Notes: generated by a model not told the origin, from the letters alone. A stretch of DNA of 64,000 nucleotides from Fibrobacter sp. UWR4 (GCF_003149045.1 NZ_QGDU01000019.1:1-64000), one strand, 5' to 3'. Counted from the first letter of the stretch, positions 1-9,899 are shown. Made by a program: numbers and translations.

Positions 1-60
1 TCTCGGTTAAGTCTCATCGCTTGTCCTTTTCTTGGTCGAAAACGCAAGTTAGAAACCTAA
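1..60 (+). CDS. possible 3' end of an upstream gene (partial)
   Basis: Frame 1 is open from the window edge to a TAA at 58-60 and is followed at once by a strong terminator on the same strand, so the 3' end of some gene lies here. The 19 visible residues resemble nothing I recognise. It could instead be the tail of a non-coding RNA. Confidence 0.25.
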   Translation, partial: SRLSLIACPFLGRKRKLET

Positions 61-62
61 CC

Positions 63-95
63 ATCCCTAGAATTCACTTTCTAGGGATTTTTTTT
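63..95 (+). terminator. rho-independent terminator
   Basis: Arms ATCCCTAGAA (63-72) and TTCTAGGGAT (79-88) form a 10-bp stem followed by a T run. It ends whatever plus-strand gene enters from the left edge. The bases from about 100 to 290 are AT-rich and show no gene. Confidence 0.8.
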
Positions 96-293
96 GTTTT
101 CAGCCTAGATCGGATTTACTTGACGATGAGAATCCGCGTCTCTTAAAATTTTTTCGCAATAAAAATTAGAAATTCCTGTAAAAATTCCAATCATTTTTCA
201 CAAAACATGTGATTCTCACTACAAATAAAGTACTTTTAGTAAGTTTTTTTGTAAGTATTCATAACGTGTTGACCTGCAACCGGTTACATTTTA

Positions 294-330
294 CAAAAAA
301 ACACCCCGTAGGCGTTACCTACAGGGTGTT
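294..330 (-). terminator. terminator of the nuo operon
   Basis: AACACCCCGTAGG (300-312) pairs with CCTACAGGGTGTT (318-330). Read on the minus strand, the stem is followed by a run of T (A run at 294-300). It lies about 80 bases past the nuoN stop and is the natural end of the complex I operon. Confidence 0.8.
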
Positions 331-371
331 TTCATAATCACTAGCTTATACAGCTACGTCAATTTTTTCCA

Positions 372-400
372 GCCGATGCCGAAACGAGTTCGGCATGACG
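372..400. repeat. dispersed palindromic element
   Basis: Imperfect palindrome between nuoN and the operon terminator. Its reverse complement matches the copy at 56946-56974 over its whole length. The outer arms CGTCATGCCG and CGGCATCGGC are shared with copies near 16.7, 41.6 and 56.5 kb. Confidence 0.8.
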
Positions 401-407
401 GGCGGGA

Positions 408-1871
408 TTACAGTGCTACGCTGGGCATGACGCCCAGGGCCAGGAGCACGAGGGCTGCAACAGCAACGCCGAACTTCAGCAGATAGCTGAAGGGTGCGCT
501 CTGGGCGCAGCAGCACTTGATTTCGCATTCACACTTTGCCGGGGCAAAGAGGACGAAGGCCACGCGCAGGTAGTAGACGGCTGCCACCAGGGACAGAGCG
601 AATGCTACAGCGGCGAGCCAGCCGAGGCCACCAGCCATTGCTTCGGAGAACAGGCTGAACTTGGCCAGGAAACCTGCTGCAGGCGGAAGGCCGGCAAGGC
701 TTGCCAGGCAAACTGCAGTACCCAGGGCAACGAAGGGACGCTTGCGACCGCGGCCGCGGAGGTCGTCCAGGGTTTCGTTGCGGTCGTCACGGCCTGCCAG
801 GTAGGCAACACCAGTGAGAGCGCCAGCGGAACCGATTGCATAGGTCAGCAGGAAGTAGAACATGGAGCTCATCTGGACGGTGCCCTGTTCCACGAATGCG
901 GGGAGCAGGAGGCCGATCACGATGAAGCCAGCGTTCATCACTGCAGAGTAAGCCAGGATGCGGCGGATGGACTTCTGAGCGAGACCACCAAATGCACCGT
1001 AGACCATGGAAAGCAGGGAGACGATGACAACCACGTAGTACAGAGCCTTGGGCTGAGCGCCAAAGGTTGCGGGTTCGGAAAGATTCCAGACAGCCACGCC
1101 AGTCTTTGCGGCGAGAGTGCCGAGCCAGACGGAAGCGAGAGCGGCAAGAGCGCCGACCTTAACGACGGCAGCCATGAAGCCGGTCACTGCAACGGAAGCA
1201 CCGGTGTAGACGTCAGCCACCCAGAAGTGGACAGGAGCAGCACCAGCCTTGAAGAGCAGGCCAATCACGGTGAGGAAGGAACCGATTGCGAACAGGGATT
1301 CGCGACCTTCCAGGATCTTTGCGCCGAAGTGGGTAGAACCTGTTGCACCGTAGACCAGGACCACACCGTAGAGGAAGAGGGCGCTGAAGATGGAGCCGGA
1401 AACGAAGTACTTGAAAGCACCTTCGTTTGCGTTCACATCCTTGCGGCGGATTGCAACCAGGGCGTAAATCGGGAAGCTAGCCAGTTCCATACCGAGGAAC
1501 AGGGCCAGGTAATCCACAGCCTGGGTCATGAGGGCTGCGCCACAGGTAGCGAGCATCAGGAGGGCGTAAGCTTCGCCACCCTTGAACTTTTCATGACCGA
1601 GGGTCCACTGGACACCAGCAATGCCGAGGAAACCGCAGAAGAGGACCGCAATGCCCAGGAGGCGGCGAACCGGATCCATGGCGTACAGACCAAAAGCGGT
1701 ATCGGTAGAAACCAGGGCGTAGGAACCGATGGCCAGGAGAACGAAAGCGGAAGCGATCCAGGGAAGAACCTTATGCTTGTTTTCGTCCTTGAGGAACGGT
1801 TCAGTTGCCAAGGAGATGAGGGCGCCAACGGCGACCAGGATAACCGGCAGAAGAATCATAATGGTATTCAT
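408..1871 (-). CDS. nuoN: NADH-quinone oxidoreductase subunit N
   Basis: Antiporter-like proton-pumping membrane subunit of complex I, 487 aa, the usual length. The protein is almost entirely hydrophobic helices and keeps the central signature of the family (KAGAAPVHFWVADVY, then VVKVGALAAL), whose lysines are thought to carry protons. It is the last gene of the operon, and its ATG overlaps the nuoM stop as TAATG. The C-terminus has an unusual Cys-rich patch (CECEIKCCC) before the last helix, which I cannot interpret. Confidence 0.96.
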   Translation of the reverse strand: MNTIMILLPVILVAVGALISLATEPFLKDENKHKVLPWIASAFVLLAIGSYALVSTDTAFGLYAMDPVRRLLGIAVLFCGFLGIAGVQWTLGHEKFKGGEAYALLMLATCGAALMTQAVDYLALFLGMELASFPIYALVAIRRKDVNANEGAFKYFVSGSIFSALFLYGVVLVYGATGSTHFGAKILEGRESLFAIGSFLTVIGLLFKAGAAPVHFWVADVYTGASVAVTGFMAAVVKVGALAALASVWLGTLAAKTGVAVWNLSEPATFGAQPKALYYVVVIVSLLSMVYGAFGGLAQKSIRRILAYSAVMNAGFIVIGLLLPAFVEQGTVQMSSMFYFLLTYAIGSAGALTGVAYLAGRDDRNETLDDLRGRGRKRPFVALGTAVCLASLAGLPPAAGFLAKFSLFSEAMAGGLGWLAAVAFALSLVAAVYYLRVAFVLFAPAKCECEIKCCCAQSAPFSYLLKFGVAVAALVLLALGVMPSVAL

Positions 1872-3556
1872 TAGTTGTTACCTCCTTCAGCAGCATTCAT
1901 TTCTTTCAGCTGAGCGATCAGGGAAGCGCGTTCCTCATCGCTGAAGCCGTTTGCCTTCAGGTTTTCGTCCAGCTGCTTGAAGTCATCTTCGGTCATGGGC
2001 TGAGCCACGTCTTCCACACCTTCTTCCGGTGCGGCTTCTTCAGCAACAGCTTCAACCTTGGCGGTTTCTGCTGCAGGAGCTTCTTCCTTCACCACTTCTG
2101 CGGGAGCCTTCATCTTTTCGATGGTTTCTTCGGAGAGGAGGTTATAGGAGTTGGAGGTCACGAAGGACGGGTGGATACCAAAGACCAGGAGAAGGACAGC
2201 CAGGATGCCGATGGAAGAACCTTCCAGGGCGGTCATGCGAGGACCTTCGACATATTCGCTCTGAGCCTTGCCGAAGATCACCTTCTGGACAAAGCGGAGC
2301 ATGTAAGCAGCGGAAAGGATGATGCAGAGACCTGCGACGATTGCAGGAACAGGGCCGATGAGCCACAGGGAAACGAGAACGTTGAATTCACCGATAAAGC
2401 CTGCGGTACCAGGAACAGCCAGGGCCATGACAGCCACAAAGCCGAACAGGGTGCCGAACACGGGAGTCTTGGTTGCAAGAGCGCCCATCTTGTCCAGTTC
2501 GCGAGTACCGGTGTAACGTTCTGCAATACCCATCAGGAAGAACTGGGCGCCAGCGGAAAGACCGTGAGCAACCAGGAGGATCAGCACTGCGGGGAACATG
2601 GTATCGGTAATGGTAAAGAGGCCAGCAACAGCAAGGCCGAGATGACCCATGGAGCTGAAGGCCAGGAGCTTCTTGGCATCCTTTGCGCGGAGAGCCATGA
2701 GAGCGCCATAGACAGCAGTCACGAGACCGAGAACCATCATGGGATTTGCGATATCCATGGTGCGTTCCGGGAAGAGCAGGATTACCCAGTAAAGCATGCC
2801 GAATACGCCAGCCTTACTCATTGCACCGGTAAGGATTGCAGAGAGAGGAGCCGGAGCTTCAGCATAGGAAATTGCCTGCCAGCCGTGGAACGGGAAAATC
2901 GGGGTCTTCACCAGGAAAGCAAGGAGGAAGCTGACCACGATAGTCATCTGGAGAGCGGGATCCATGGTATGGAAGGCGCTTGCCAGAGAAATGGGCAGTG
3001 CGTTGTCTGCGATAGTGAGCATGTACCACAGGGCCACCATCATAGGAGCGGAACCTACGAGAGTGTAGATGGCAAATGTCATTGCAGCCTTGGCCTTTTC
3101 CTTACCGCCGAAACCTGCGATGAGGATTGCAGCGGGAATCACCATTGCTTCGAAGAAGAAGAAGAAGAGAACAGCATCACCGGCAAGGAAGGTACCGTTC
3201 ATGGAGCCCATCAAGGCGAAGATGCCGATGGCGAAGTTGCGGTAGTTCTTGCAGGTAGTGTTGCGGGCAGTAATCAAGGCGACCAGGGAGAGTGCCGTGG
3301 AGAGGAGCACCATCCAGCCACCGAAGCTGCCGTTATAGAGGAAGTAGTAGACAGGGCCCTTTGCGCCAGGGAGCTTGAACCATTCTACGGGATCCGTAGC
3401 CTGGTTGCCAGAGACGAGCAGAGCAACAGACATCACTACGAAAGCGATGCCGAAGAGGAAGGCCATGCGAGAGGAAGACTTAGGATCTTCCTTGGAAGTT
3501 GCAACCATGAGGATAGCTGCAACAAACGGGGCCAAGACGAGGAGATGGAGAAGCAT
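1871..3556 (-). CDS. nuoM: NADH-quinone oxidoreductase subunit M
   Basis: Proton-pumping antiporter-like subunit of complex I, 561 aa. The family core is clear (KTPIFPFHGWQAISYAEAP and GAMSKAGVFGML). It is longer than typical NuoM: after the last helix, roughly the final 90 residues form a soluble Ala/Glu-rich acidic tail (EEAPAAETAKVEAVAEEAAP) ending in a short helical segment (FSDEERASLIAQLKEM). The tail would lie at the cytoplasmic or periplasmic face and is not part of the conserved subunit. The start is translationally coupled to nuoL (TAATG). Confidence 0.96.
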   Translation of the reverse strand: MLLHLLVLAPFVAAILMVATSKEDPKSSSRMAFLFGIAFVVMSVALLVSGNQATDPVEWFKLPGAKGPVYYFLYNGSFGGWMVLLSTALSLVALITARNTTCKNYRNFAIGIFALMGSMNGTFLAGDAVLFFFFFEAMVIPAAILIAGFGGKEKAKAAMTFAIYTLVGSAPMMVALWYMLTIADNALPISLASAFHTMDPALQMTIVVSFLLAFLVKTPIFPFHGWQAISYAEAPAPLSAILTGAMSKAGVFGMLYWVILLFPERTMDIANPMMVLGLVTAVYGALMALRAKDAKKLLAFSSMGHLGLAVAGLFTITDTMFPAVLILLVAHGLSAGAQFFLMGIAERYTGTRELDKMGALATKTPVFGTLFGFVAVMALAVPGTAGFIGEFNVLVSLWLIGPVPAIVAGLCIILSAAYMLRFVQKVIFGKAQSEYVEGPRMTALEGSSIGILAVLLLVFGIHPSFVTSNSYNLLSEETIEKMKAPAEVVKEEAPAAETAKVEAVAEEAAPEEGVEDVAQPMTEDDFKQLDENLKANGFSDEERASLIAQLKEMNAAEGGNN

Positions 3557-5508
3557 TAGATCAAACCTCCAGTCAGAAGAACAACAAGTACAAGGGCTGC
3601 CACGCCAGCGATGCTAAGAGCAAGCTGCAGACGGACCTTGCGTACCTGGAAGGATGCGGCACCATCACCCAGGATCAGGGTAATGTTGGCAACCAGCCAC
3701 TGTGCGAACTGCACCAGCTTATCCACGCAGTTGTCGACAATCCAGGCGATCACATTGGTAAGGCCAATGAACCAGCCGTGAATAATGTCGAAGAGGAAGG
3801 TCCAAGTTGCCTTGCCACCTTCGGGGCGAGTGCTCTTGGTAGCAGTGGGAACCTTCTTGAATGCGAAGTAAGCAATGACGATACCCACCAGAGCGGCGAG
3901 AGTACCGAGAGCGGCAAACATCATGGGGTTCACGTGAGCGGCGGAATGAGCCACGGCGTTCTGTGCTTCACCCACAACCGGTGCGAGAGCATGTTCGAAA
4001 GTGTTGAGACCCAGGGATTCAGCCCAGAGGTAACCAGTACCAACTGCGCCAGCAGCGAGGATCACCATCGGAATCAGCATGCAAGCCGGAGCTTCGTGAA
4101 TATGAGCTTCGCTTTCCTTGGAACCACGGTATTCACCGAAGAAGGTCATGATAATCAAGCGAGTCATATAGACAGCGGTAATCACTGCGGTGAGGAGGCC
4201 AACTGCATAGAATGCAGGACCCATAGGACCGCTCATGTACAGCTTTTCAAGAATGAGGTCCTTGGACCAGAAACCTGCAAAGCCCGGGATACCGATAATG
4301 GCAGCGAAAGCAAGCAGCATGACGCCGGCGGTAACGGGCACCTTCTTGGCCAGGCCACCCATCTTGCGCATATCCTGTTCACCAGCCAGAGCGTGAATCA
4401 CAGCACCGGCACCGAGGAACAGAGCGGCCTTGAAGAAGGCGTGGGTGAAGACGTGGAAGATGGAAGCATCGAAAGCAGCCACACCTGCAGCCATGAACAT
4501 GTAGCCCAGCTGAGAGATGGTAGAGTATGCAAGCACCTTCTTGATGTCGTTCTGGAAAAGGCCAGAAACTGCAGCCCAGAAAGCAGTCAGGGCACCAACG
4601 ATAGTGATGATGTCCAGGACCACCGGCAGAGCGGCGAACATGGTAGAAAGACGAGCAAGCAGGTAGACGCCAGAAGTCACCATGGTTGCAGCATGGATCA
4701 AGGCGGAAACCGGGGTCGGACCAGCCATTGCATCGGGCAACCAAGTGAGAAGAGGAATCTGAGCGGACTTACCGGTGCAGCCGACGAAGAAGCAGATACC
4801 GGCAGCGGTGAGAGCCGGCATGATGATAGCAATCTGACCACCGGCAATTGCAGCCTTGAGGAAGCTCAGCAGGGAGTCATACTGAAGGATGGAATTGGAC
4901 TGAGCAACGTTCAGGCCCAGGAAGATGAGGATCAGCATACCCATGAGGAAGCCGATATCACCAACGCGGTTCACGATGAAAGCCTTGTTAGCAGCCTTGC
5001 AGTTGTCCTTGTCGTGGTTCCAGAAACCGATCAGCAGGTAGGAGCAGAGTCCTACGCCTTCCCAACCGAAGAAGGTAAGCATGAGGTTGTCGGAAAGGAC
5101 CAACACGATCATGCTGAAGAGGAACAGGTTGATATAGGAGAAGAAGCGGGCAAAACCGCGGTCACCGTGCATGTAGCCGATGGAGTAAAGGGCGATCAGA
5201 GAACCGATGCCGGTTACGAACAGCAACATAATGCGGGACAGGTTGTCAAACAGGAAGCCGAAATTCACGTTGAGGAACGAGAGATCGATCCAGTTGCACA
5301 ACACGCTGCGGATGCCTTCTTCGGGCATATTCAGAGAGAGGACCACAACACTTGCGAAAGCCAGTGCGGGGAACAGCACAGCCAGTGCGCCCACCAGACC
5401 TTCAGAAGGGCCCTTCTTGCTGCCGGAAGATGCTACGGCAATGATGCCGAGCAGGATCGTGCCGATCAGCGGGAAAAGCGGAATGAACCAAAGCGGTAAA
5501 TTTGTCAT
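3556..5508 (-). CDS. nuoL: NADH-quinone oxidoreductase subunit L
   Basis: Largest antiporter-like membrane subunit of complex I, 650 aa, about 14-16 predicted helices plus the C-terminal lateral helix region typical of NuoL. Conserved family patches are visible: GWEGVGLCSYLLIGFW around residue 150, KSAQIPLLTWLPDAM, and HAATMVTSGVYLLARL. It is separated from nuoK by only 3 bases and overlaps nuoM by 1, so it is cotranscribed and probably translationally coupled. Confidence 0.97.
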   Translation of the reverse strand: MTNLPLWFIPLFPLIGTILLGIIAVASSGSKKGPSEGLVGALAVLFPALAFASVVVLSLNMPEEGIRSVLCNWIDLSFLNVNFGFLFDNLSRIMLLFVTGIGSLIALYSIGYMHGDRGFARFFSYINLFLFSMIVLVLSDNLMLTFFGWEGVGLCSYLLIGFWNHDKDNCKAANKAFIVNRVGDIGFLMGMLILIFLGLNVAQSNSILQYDSLLSFLKAAIAGGQIAIIMPALTAAGICFFVGCTGKSAQIPLLTWLPDAMAGPTPVSALIHAATMVTSGVYLLARLSTMFAALPVVLDIITIVGALTAFWAAVSGLFQNDIKKVLAYSTISQLGYMFMAAGVAAFDASIFHVFTHAFFKAALFLGAGAVIHALAGEQDMRKMGGLAKKVPVTAGVMLLAFAAIIGIPGFAGFWSKDLILEKLYMSGPMGPAFYAVGLLTAVITAVYMTRLIIMTFFGEYRGSKESEAHIHEAPACMLIPMVILAAGAVGTGYLWAESLGLNTFEHALAPVVGEAQNAVAHSAAHVNPMMFAALGTLAALVGIVIAYFAFKKVPTATKSTRPEGGKATWTFLFDIIHGWFIGLTNVIAWIVDNCVDKLVQFAQWLVANITLILGDGAASFQVRKVRLQLALSIAGVAALVLVVLLTGGLI

Positions 5509-5511
5509 GGC

Positions 5512-5826
5512 TTACCCCTTCATGTTAGTGAAAGAGTCAGAGTCAACACTTTCACGGTTACGGAAAATCAGGATCACCAGAGCAAGGCCAACGCAAGCTT
5601 CTGCGGCAGCCACAGCGATAGTGAACAGCGGAACGATCTGACCTGCGGCACTCAATTCAGCAGGCAGAGTCTTTGCAAAGCCAACCATGGACAGGTTCAC
5701 GGCGTTAAGGGCGAGTTCAACACCCATCAGCACGAAGAAGATGTTACGGCGGGCAATTGCAACAACCAGGCCGATGGTGAAAAGCACCAGGGCGAGGATC
5801 TGAATGTACATAGCTTGGAGTTCCAT
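5512..5826 (-). CDS. nuoK: NADH-quinone oxidoreductase subunit K
   Basis: Small three-helix membrane subunit of complex I (104 aa, MnhC/NuoK family). The two membrane-embedded glutamates that matter for proton transfer are present as E37 (in LMGVELALNAVNL) and E76 (in AAAEACVGLAL). TAATG overlap with nuoJ upstream, and 3 bases to nuoL downstream. Confidence 0.96.
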   Translation of the reverse strand: MELQAMYIQILALVLFTIGLVVAIARRNIFFVLMGVELALNAVNLSMVGFAKTLPAELSAAGQIVPLFTIAVAAAEACVGLALVILIFRNRESVDSDSFTNMKG

Positions 5827-6362
5827 TATTTACCCTCCTTTTCAGACACTTCAGAACCCAGGCGCTTCTTAGCCATGAGAACTGCAGCAGCCATAGAAGA
5901 CAGAAGCAACAGACCGAGAACTTCGAACAGGACGAAGTAACCGGGGCCGTTCTGAGCCATGTTGAACAAGGTTTCGGAAGTGAACTTCACGCTGCCACGG
6001 ATAGTCGTTGCGTCGAAAGCGAGAGGTGCACGAACCAGGACGAAACCAACTAGGCCACAAAGAACAACAACTGCGGGAACCACAAAGAGGGAAACCTTGT
6101 CGAAGCGCGGGGTGTTGTTATCCTTGCCAGCGTTCAGCACCATGATCACGAAGGTCAGGAGCATGACGATAGCACCGGCATAGACCATGATCTGGACTAC
6201 ACCCATGAAGGGGCTGCCCAGAAGGCCGTAGATGCCAGCCATGGAAAGCATGGACAGGATGAGGGAAAGAGCACCATAGAGGGGGTGCTTGGCGAGGAGC
6301 ACGCAGATAGCGGAGCCAACTGCGATCACTGCCAGAACGATGAAATAAATCAGGGCGAGCAT
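5826..6362 (-). CDS. nuoJ: NADH-quinone oxidoreductase subunit J
   Basis: Complex I membrane subunit of 178 aa with five hydrophobic segments. The helix around residues 55-75 (GVVQIMVYAGAIVMLLTFVI) carries the family hallmark VYAGAI(V/M)VL. Position between nuoI and nuoK and a 1-base overlap at both ends agree with the standard gene order. Confidence 0.95.
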   Translation of the reverse strand: MLALIYFIVLAVIAVGSAICVLLAKHPLYGALSLILSMLSMAGIYGLLGSPFMGVVQIMVYAGAIVMLLTFVIMVLNAGKDNNTPRFDKVSLFVVPAVVVLCGLVGFVLVRAPLAFDATTIRGSVKFTSETLFNMAQNGPGYFVLFEVLGLLLLSSMAAAVLMAKKRLGSEVSEKEGK

Positions 6363-6931
6363 TATTTAACCTCCATGCCCCAGACCTTGCGGGCCTCGGC
6401 GTTCTTGGTACCGCCCGGAGCCATCTGGCTCTGTGCGTCATCGGGGTAATCCTTGGGATCCCAGTTGATGAGATCAGCCATGTGGGCCACGAATTCTTCA
6501 CGGGTACGGTGTTCAAATACGATTTCCTTGGTATCCATGCGGAGAGCATCTACCGGGCAGGCTTCTGCGCAAAGGCCGCAGAACACGCAGACCAGATGGT
6601 CGATGTCGAAACGCATGACGCGCTTTTCGATACGGGGATCATCGGACTGAGTTGCTTCGATGAAGATACAGTGAGCAGGGCAAGCAGCAGCGCACATACC
6701 GCAGGCGACGCAACGAGGGGTGCCATCGGGGCGCAGCATCAAACGATGCTTTGCACGGTAGGTCGGGAGGATTTCCGGCTGACCTTCAGGATAGGAAATG
6801 GTGGGCAGCTGTTCATAGCGGAAGAAACCGCGGGCAGCGTGCTTGAGGGTGGTCCACAGACCACGCATAGCCTCGAAAATGTAGAGGCGTTCCACCCAGT
6901 TCATGGGCTTCTGTTTGATAATACGAGCCAT
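6362..6931 (-). CDS. nuoI: NADH-quinone oxidoreductase subunit I, 2x[4Fe-4S]
   Basis: Peripheral-arm subunit carrying clusters N6a and N6b that pass electrons towards NuoB. Two complete [4Fe-4S] motifs are seen: CVACGMCAAACPAHC and CVFCGLCAEACPVDAL. At 189 aa it has the usual N-terminal amphipathic region followed by the ferredoxin fold; the C-terminus (about 40 aa after the second motif) is slightly extended. TAATG overlaps with nuoH and nuoJ. Confidence 0.97.
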   Translation of the reverse strand: MARIIKQKPMNWVERLYIFEAMRGLWTTLKHAARGFFRYEQLPTISYPEGQPEILPTYRAKHRLMLRPDGTPRCVACGMCAAACPAHCIFIEATQSDDPRIEKRVMRFDIDHLVCVFCGLCAEACPVDALRMDTKEIVFEHRTREEFVAHMADLINWDPKDYPDDAQSQMAPGGTKNAEARKVWGMEVK

Positions 6932-8286
6932 TAGTTACTACCTCCCACAAGCTTTGCAATAACTGCAGTCACAATGAGGTTCAGGATAGCGATGTTAAGA
7001 ATGATCTTCCAGCCCAGGTGCATGACGTGGTCATAGCGGAAGCGGGGCAGAGTCCAGCGAACCCAGATCCAAACCCAGCAGAACATCACGCTCTTGATCA
7101 CGAGGACCAGCAGGTGGATCACAGCAGTACCGAGAGCGGTTGCCAGGGTGTTTGCGCCACTTGCAGTGTAAGCGACTTCCGGAGTATAGAACATCCATGC
7201 GCAGATTGCTGCAGCGATGAACACGACTGCAGCGATACCGCCCACCAGGTTGTACAGCTTGTATTCCTGGAGAATGACCATCTTGTTGGACTGCTTGGAG
7301 AGAGCCAGCTTCTTGGAGTAGCGATGGACCATGTGGAGGAATGCAAGGGCCAGGAAAGCGAGAATGCCACAGAGAACGGTCAGAGAGCCGCCCATGTGAG
7401 CCTGCATGGTTTCGGTAGTCACGAACGGAACAGAGTAACCGCCAAGGAAGAGGGTTGCCACCAGGAAGGAAGCGATGCAGATATGAGCGTATTCGCCCAT
7501 ATAGAACATACCGAACTGCATTGCACCGTATTCGGTGTGGTAACCAGCAACCAGTTCCGGTTCACCTTCGGCAACGTCGAAGGGAGCACGGCCAGTTTCT
7601 GCGATAGTTGCAATGAGGAAGCAGAAGAATGCCACAGGCTGGGCCACAATGCCCCACACATGGTGTTCCTGCCAGCTGACGATGTCGGTCAGGTTGAAAG
7701 AACCTGCGAGAACCAGGAGGCCCATCATGGAAAGGCCCTGGCAGACTTCGTAACTGACGGTCATTGCAGAAGTACGAAGAGAACCCAGGTAGCTGTACTT
7801 GGACTTGGATGCCCAACCAGAAAGAACTGCACCGTAGGCAGACAGGGAGGACAGACCAAAGAGCAGCAGGATACCCACGTCGGAATCAAGGATAGAACCG
7901 CTGATCTTTACAGCCTTGCCACCCCATTCGAAGGCCATGGGGCCAAACCAGGGAATGACGCAGGGAGAAAGGAACACGATTGCAAAGGGAATAGCAGGTC
8001 CCAGATAGTAGAGGAACTTGCTAGAACCCTTGGGGGCAAACATTTCCTTGAAGAACAGCTTGGTACCGTCGCACATGTTCTGGACATAGCCGAACAGGCG
8101 GACCCTACCGAAGATGGGGAACTTGATGTAGGAACGGTTCGGTCCCTGACGGTCCTGCATAAAGCCGGCGCCACGGCGTTCCATAGGAATCAAGAGAAGG
8201 ATGTAAAGGACCGGCACGAAGCAGAAGGCGAACTTTGCGATCGTGATCAGCCATTCAACCCAGGATTTGGATTCGATAATATCCAT
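6931..8286 (-). CDS. nuoH: NADH-quinone oxidoreductase subunit H
   Basis: Membrane subunit that forms the quinone chamber with NuoB and NuoD. Family patches are visible: IPMERRGAGFMQDRQGPNR near residue 31, ETGRAPFDVAEGEPELVAGY around 232, and a closing WVRWTLPRFRYDHVMHLGWK. At 451 aa it is about 100 residues longer than most NuoH. The extra length lies between the ELVAGY region and the final WVRWTLPR motif and includes added hydrophobic segments (IAAVVFIAAAICAWMF). Overlaps nuoG by 1 base. Confidence 0.96.
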   Translation of the reverse strand: MDIIESKSWVEWLITIAKFAFCFVPVLYILLLIPMERRGAGFMQDRQGPNRSYIKFPIFGRVRLFGYVQNMCDGTKLFFKEMFAPKGSSKFLYYLGPAIPFAIVFLSPCVIPWFGPMAFEWGGKAVKISGSILDSDVGILLLFGLSSLSAYGAVLSGWASKSKYSYLGSLRTSAMTVSYEVCQGLSMMGLLVLAGSFNLTDIVSWQEHHVWGIVAQPVAFFCFLIATIAETGRAPFDVAEGEPELVAGYHTEYGAMQFGMFYMGEYAHICIASFLVATLFLGGYSVPFVTTETMQAHMGGSLTVLCGILAFLALAFLHMVHRYSKKLALSKQSNKMVILQEYKLYNLVGGIAAVVFIAAAICAWMFYTPEVAYTASGANTLATALGTAVIHLLVLVIKSVMFCWVWIWVRWTLPRFRYDHVMHLGWKIILNIAILNLIVTAVIAKLVGGSN

Positions 8287-9893
8287 TATGCGTTACCTCC
8301 TTCAAGATGAAGGCCAGTGCTCTTGATGCAATCGTATGCAAGGCCTGCGAGAGCCGGAGCGTATTCGGCAGCCTTCTTGAAAGCGTCATAGGCACAGGTG
8401 AAGGTGTTACCAGCAAGTTCAGAGAGAACTTCGTAGGCGGGCTTCAGTTCTGCATCGGGGCAGGTGGGAGCAGCGTTCAACTTCTGGAGAATGTTGAGGG
8501 AGTTCACCATAGTGCCCTGCACTTCGCTCCAATGCTTGATACCGAAAGCGAGAGTTGCCTTGCTTGCAGTTTCGTCGTTGAAAGCGGAAAGAACAATGCG
8601 GGTCGGAATCTTTTCGATGACGTCCATGGACTTGTTGCCTTCGCCAACGATGTTGTTGTTCACGCAGACCAGCACGGAGAATTCAGAAACGCGCTGAGCG
8701 AGATCCCACAGATTGTCATCCGGGAGACCCAGGAGCTTGAAGCCTGCGCGGTTAGCCATGGGGTCACCGCTCTTGGCAATGCCATCAGGTTCAGACTTGA
8801 TCTTGAGGGTACCTGCGAAGATTTCTGCGCGGTCGCCCAGGGATTCCTTCAGCATACGGAATGCAGCCAGGTCTTCGATGGTGCATTCGCCACCAGCAAC
8901 CAGGGCAACCTTACCATTCTTGATGGCGTCCTTCATGACGCTCATGCCGCCGATAGCCGGCAGACGATTCTGATTGAAAGTCTGGAAAGCGAGACGGCTG
9001 GTGTTAGAGAGCCAGCTACGGTTCACTTCCGGGTTGCAGCGAGGCATCATACGGTAGATCTTGCCATCAGCGTGATCCAGCCAGATGTTTGCACCCAGGG
9101 AGTCATCCATGGAGATGGTGGGAGTGTGGCTCAGGAGCCATACACGCTTCTGGAAACGGAAGTACTTTGCAGTCATTGCGCCAGTGGGGCACACATCGGT
9201 AACGCAAAGGTCATATTCGTGATCCAGCTTTTCGCCAGGGAATGTAGTGATGTAAGTATGGTCAGCACGGCCAGCCAGCTGCAGCTGTTCATCCTTGGCG
9301 ATGGTGCGCATGAAACGTACGCAACGGTCACACTGGACGCAACGTTCTTCGTCGAGAAGAATGCGGGGGCCGATATCCACATGCTTACCACCGCGGACCT
9401 GACCCTTACTGTCAATGAACTGGTGAGCCGGATTACCGTGGTAGTTCTTACCATATTCCGGACGCATGCGGCCTTCGTTCTGGCCAGCTTCCATGTAGTT
9501 TTCCTGCAGGGTGCATTCGCCGGCCTTGTCGCAAATGGGGCAGTCCAGCGGGTGGTTCACCAGCATGAATTCCTGGGTAGCCTTGCGAGCGTTCTTTACG
9601 CGAGCAGAGGATGCAGGAGTGTAGATCTTCATGCCCGGGGCAACAGGAGTGTAGCAGGCAATGACCAGCATACGACCGCGGGGGCCTTCCTGTTCAACGA
9701 GGCACTGACGGCAGTTACCGGAAACCGGAAGATACGGATGGTAACAGACGTGAGGAGTTTCAATCCCGACAGCCTTGAGGGCTTCGAGGAGGTTTGTGTC
9801 GCCAGGAACCATCACGGCCTTGTCATCCACGAAGATTTCCACCTTCGGGCTGTTTTCGGTCGGGAGTTTCGGCATGTTATAGAAGTTACTCAT
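8286..9893 (-). CDS. nuoG: NADH-quinone oxidoreductase subunit G (short form)
   Basis: Iron-sulfur subunit of the NADH-oxidising arm. Ligands in order: [2Fe-2S] C50, C61, C64, C80; His-ligated [4Fe-4S] H114, C118, C121, C127; a further [4Fe-4S] C184, C187, C190, C234. At 535 aa it is much shorter than the roughly 700-900 aa forms: only part of the molybdopterin-oxidoreductase-like domain follows the cluster domain, and no extra N7-type Cys motif is seen. Short NuoG forms exist in other bacteria, so I read it as intact. The stop lies next to nuoH (TAATG). Confidence 0.94.
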   Translation of the reverse strand: MSNFYNMPKLPTENSPKVEIFVDDKAVMVPGDTNLLEALKAVGIETPHVCYHPYLPVSGNCRQCLVEQEGPRGRMLVIACYTPVAPGMKIYTPASSARVKNARKATQEFMLVNHPLDCPICDKAGECTLQENYMEAGQNEGRMRPEYGKNYHGNPAHQFIDSKGQVRGGKHVDIGPRILLDEERCVQCDRCVRFMRTIAKDEQLQLAGRADHTYITTFPGEKLDHEYDLCVTDVCPTGAMTAKYFRFQKRVWLLSHTPTISMDDSLGANIWLDHADGKIYRMMPRCNPEVNRSWLSNTSRLAFQTFNQNRLPAIGGMSVMKDAIKNGKVALVAGGECTIEDLAAFRMLKESLGDRAEIFAGTLKIKSEPDGIAKSGDPMANRAGFKLLGLPDDNLWDLAQRVSEFSVLVCVNNNIVGEGNKSMDVIEKIPTRIVLSAFNDETASKATLAFGIKHWSEVQGTMVNSLNILQKLNAAPTCPDAELKPAYEVLSELAGNTFTCAYDAFKKAAEYAPALAGLAYDCIKSTGLHLEGGNA

Positions 9894-9899
9894 AATTTA

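Noticed and set aside
8286-9893. nuoG as a truncated pseudogene
   Set aside because: It is short, but all FeS ligands are present, the frame is open, it is coupled on both sides, and short NuoG proteins occur in other bacteria.
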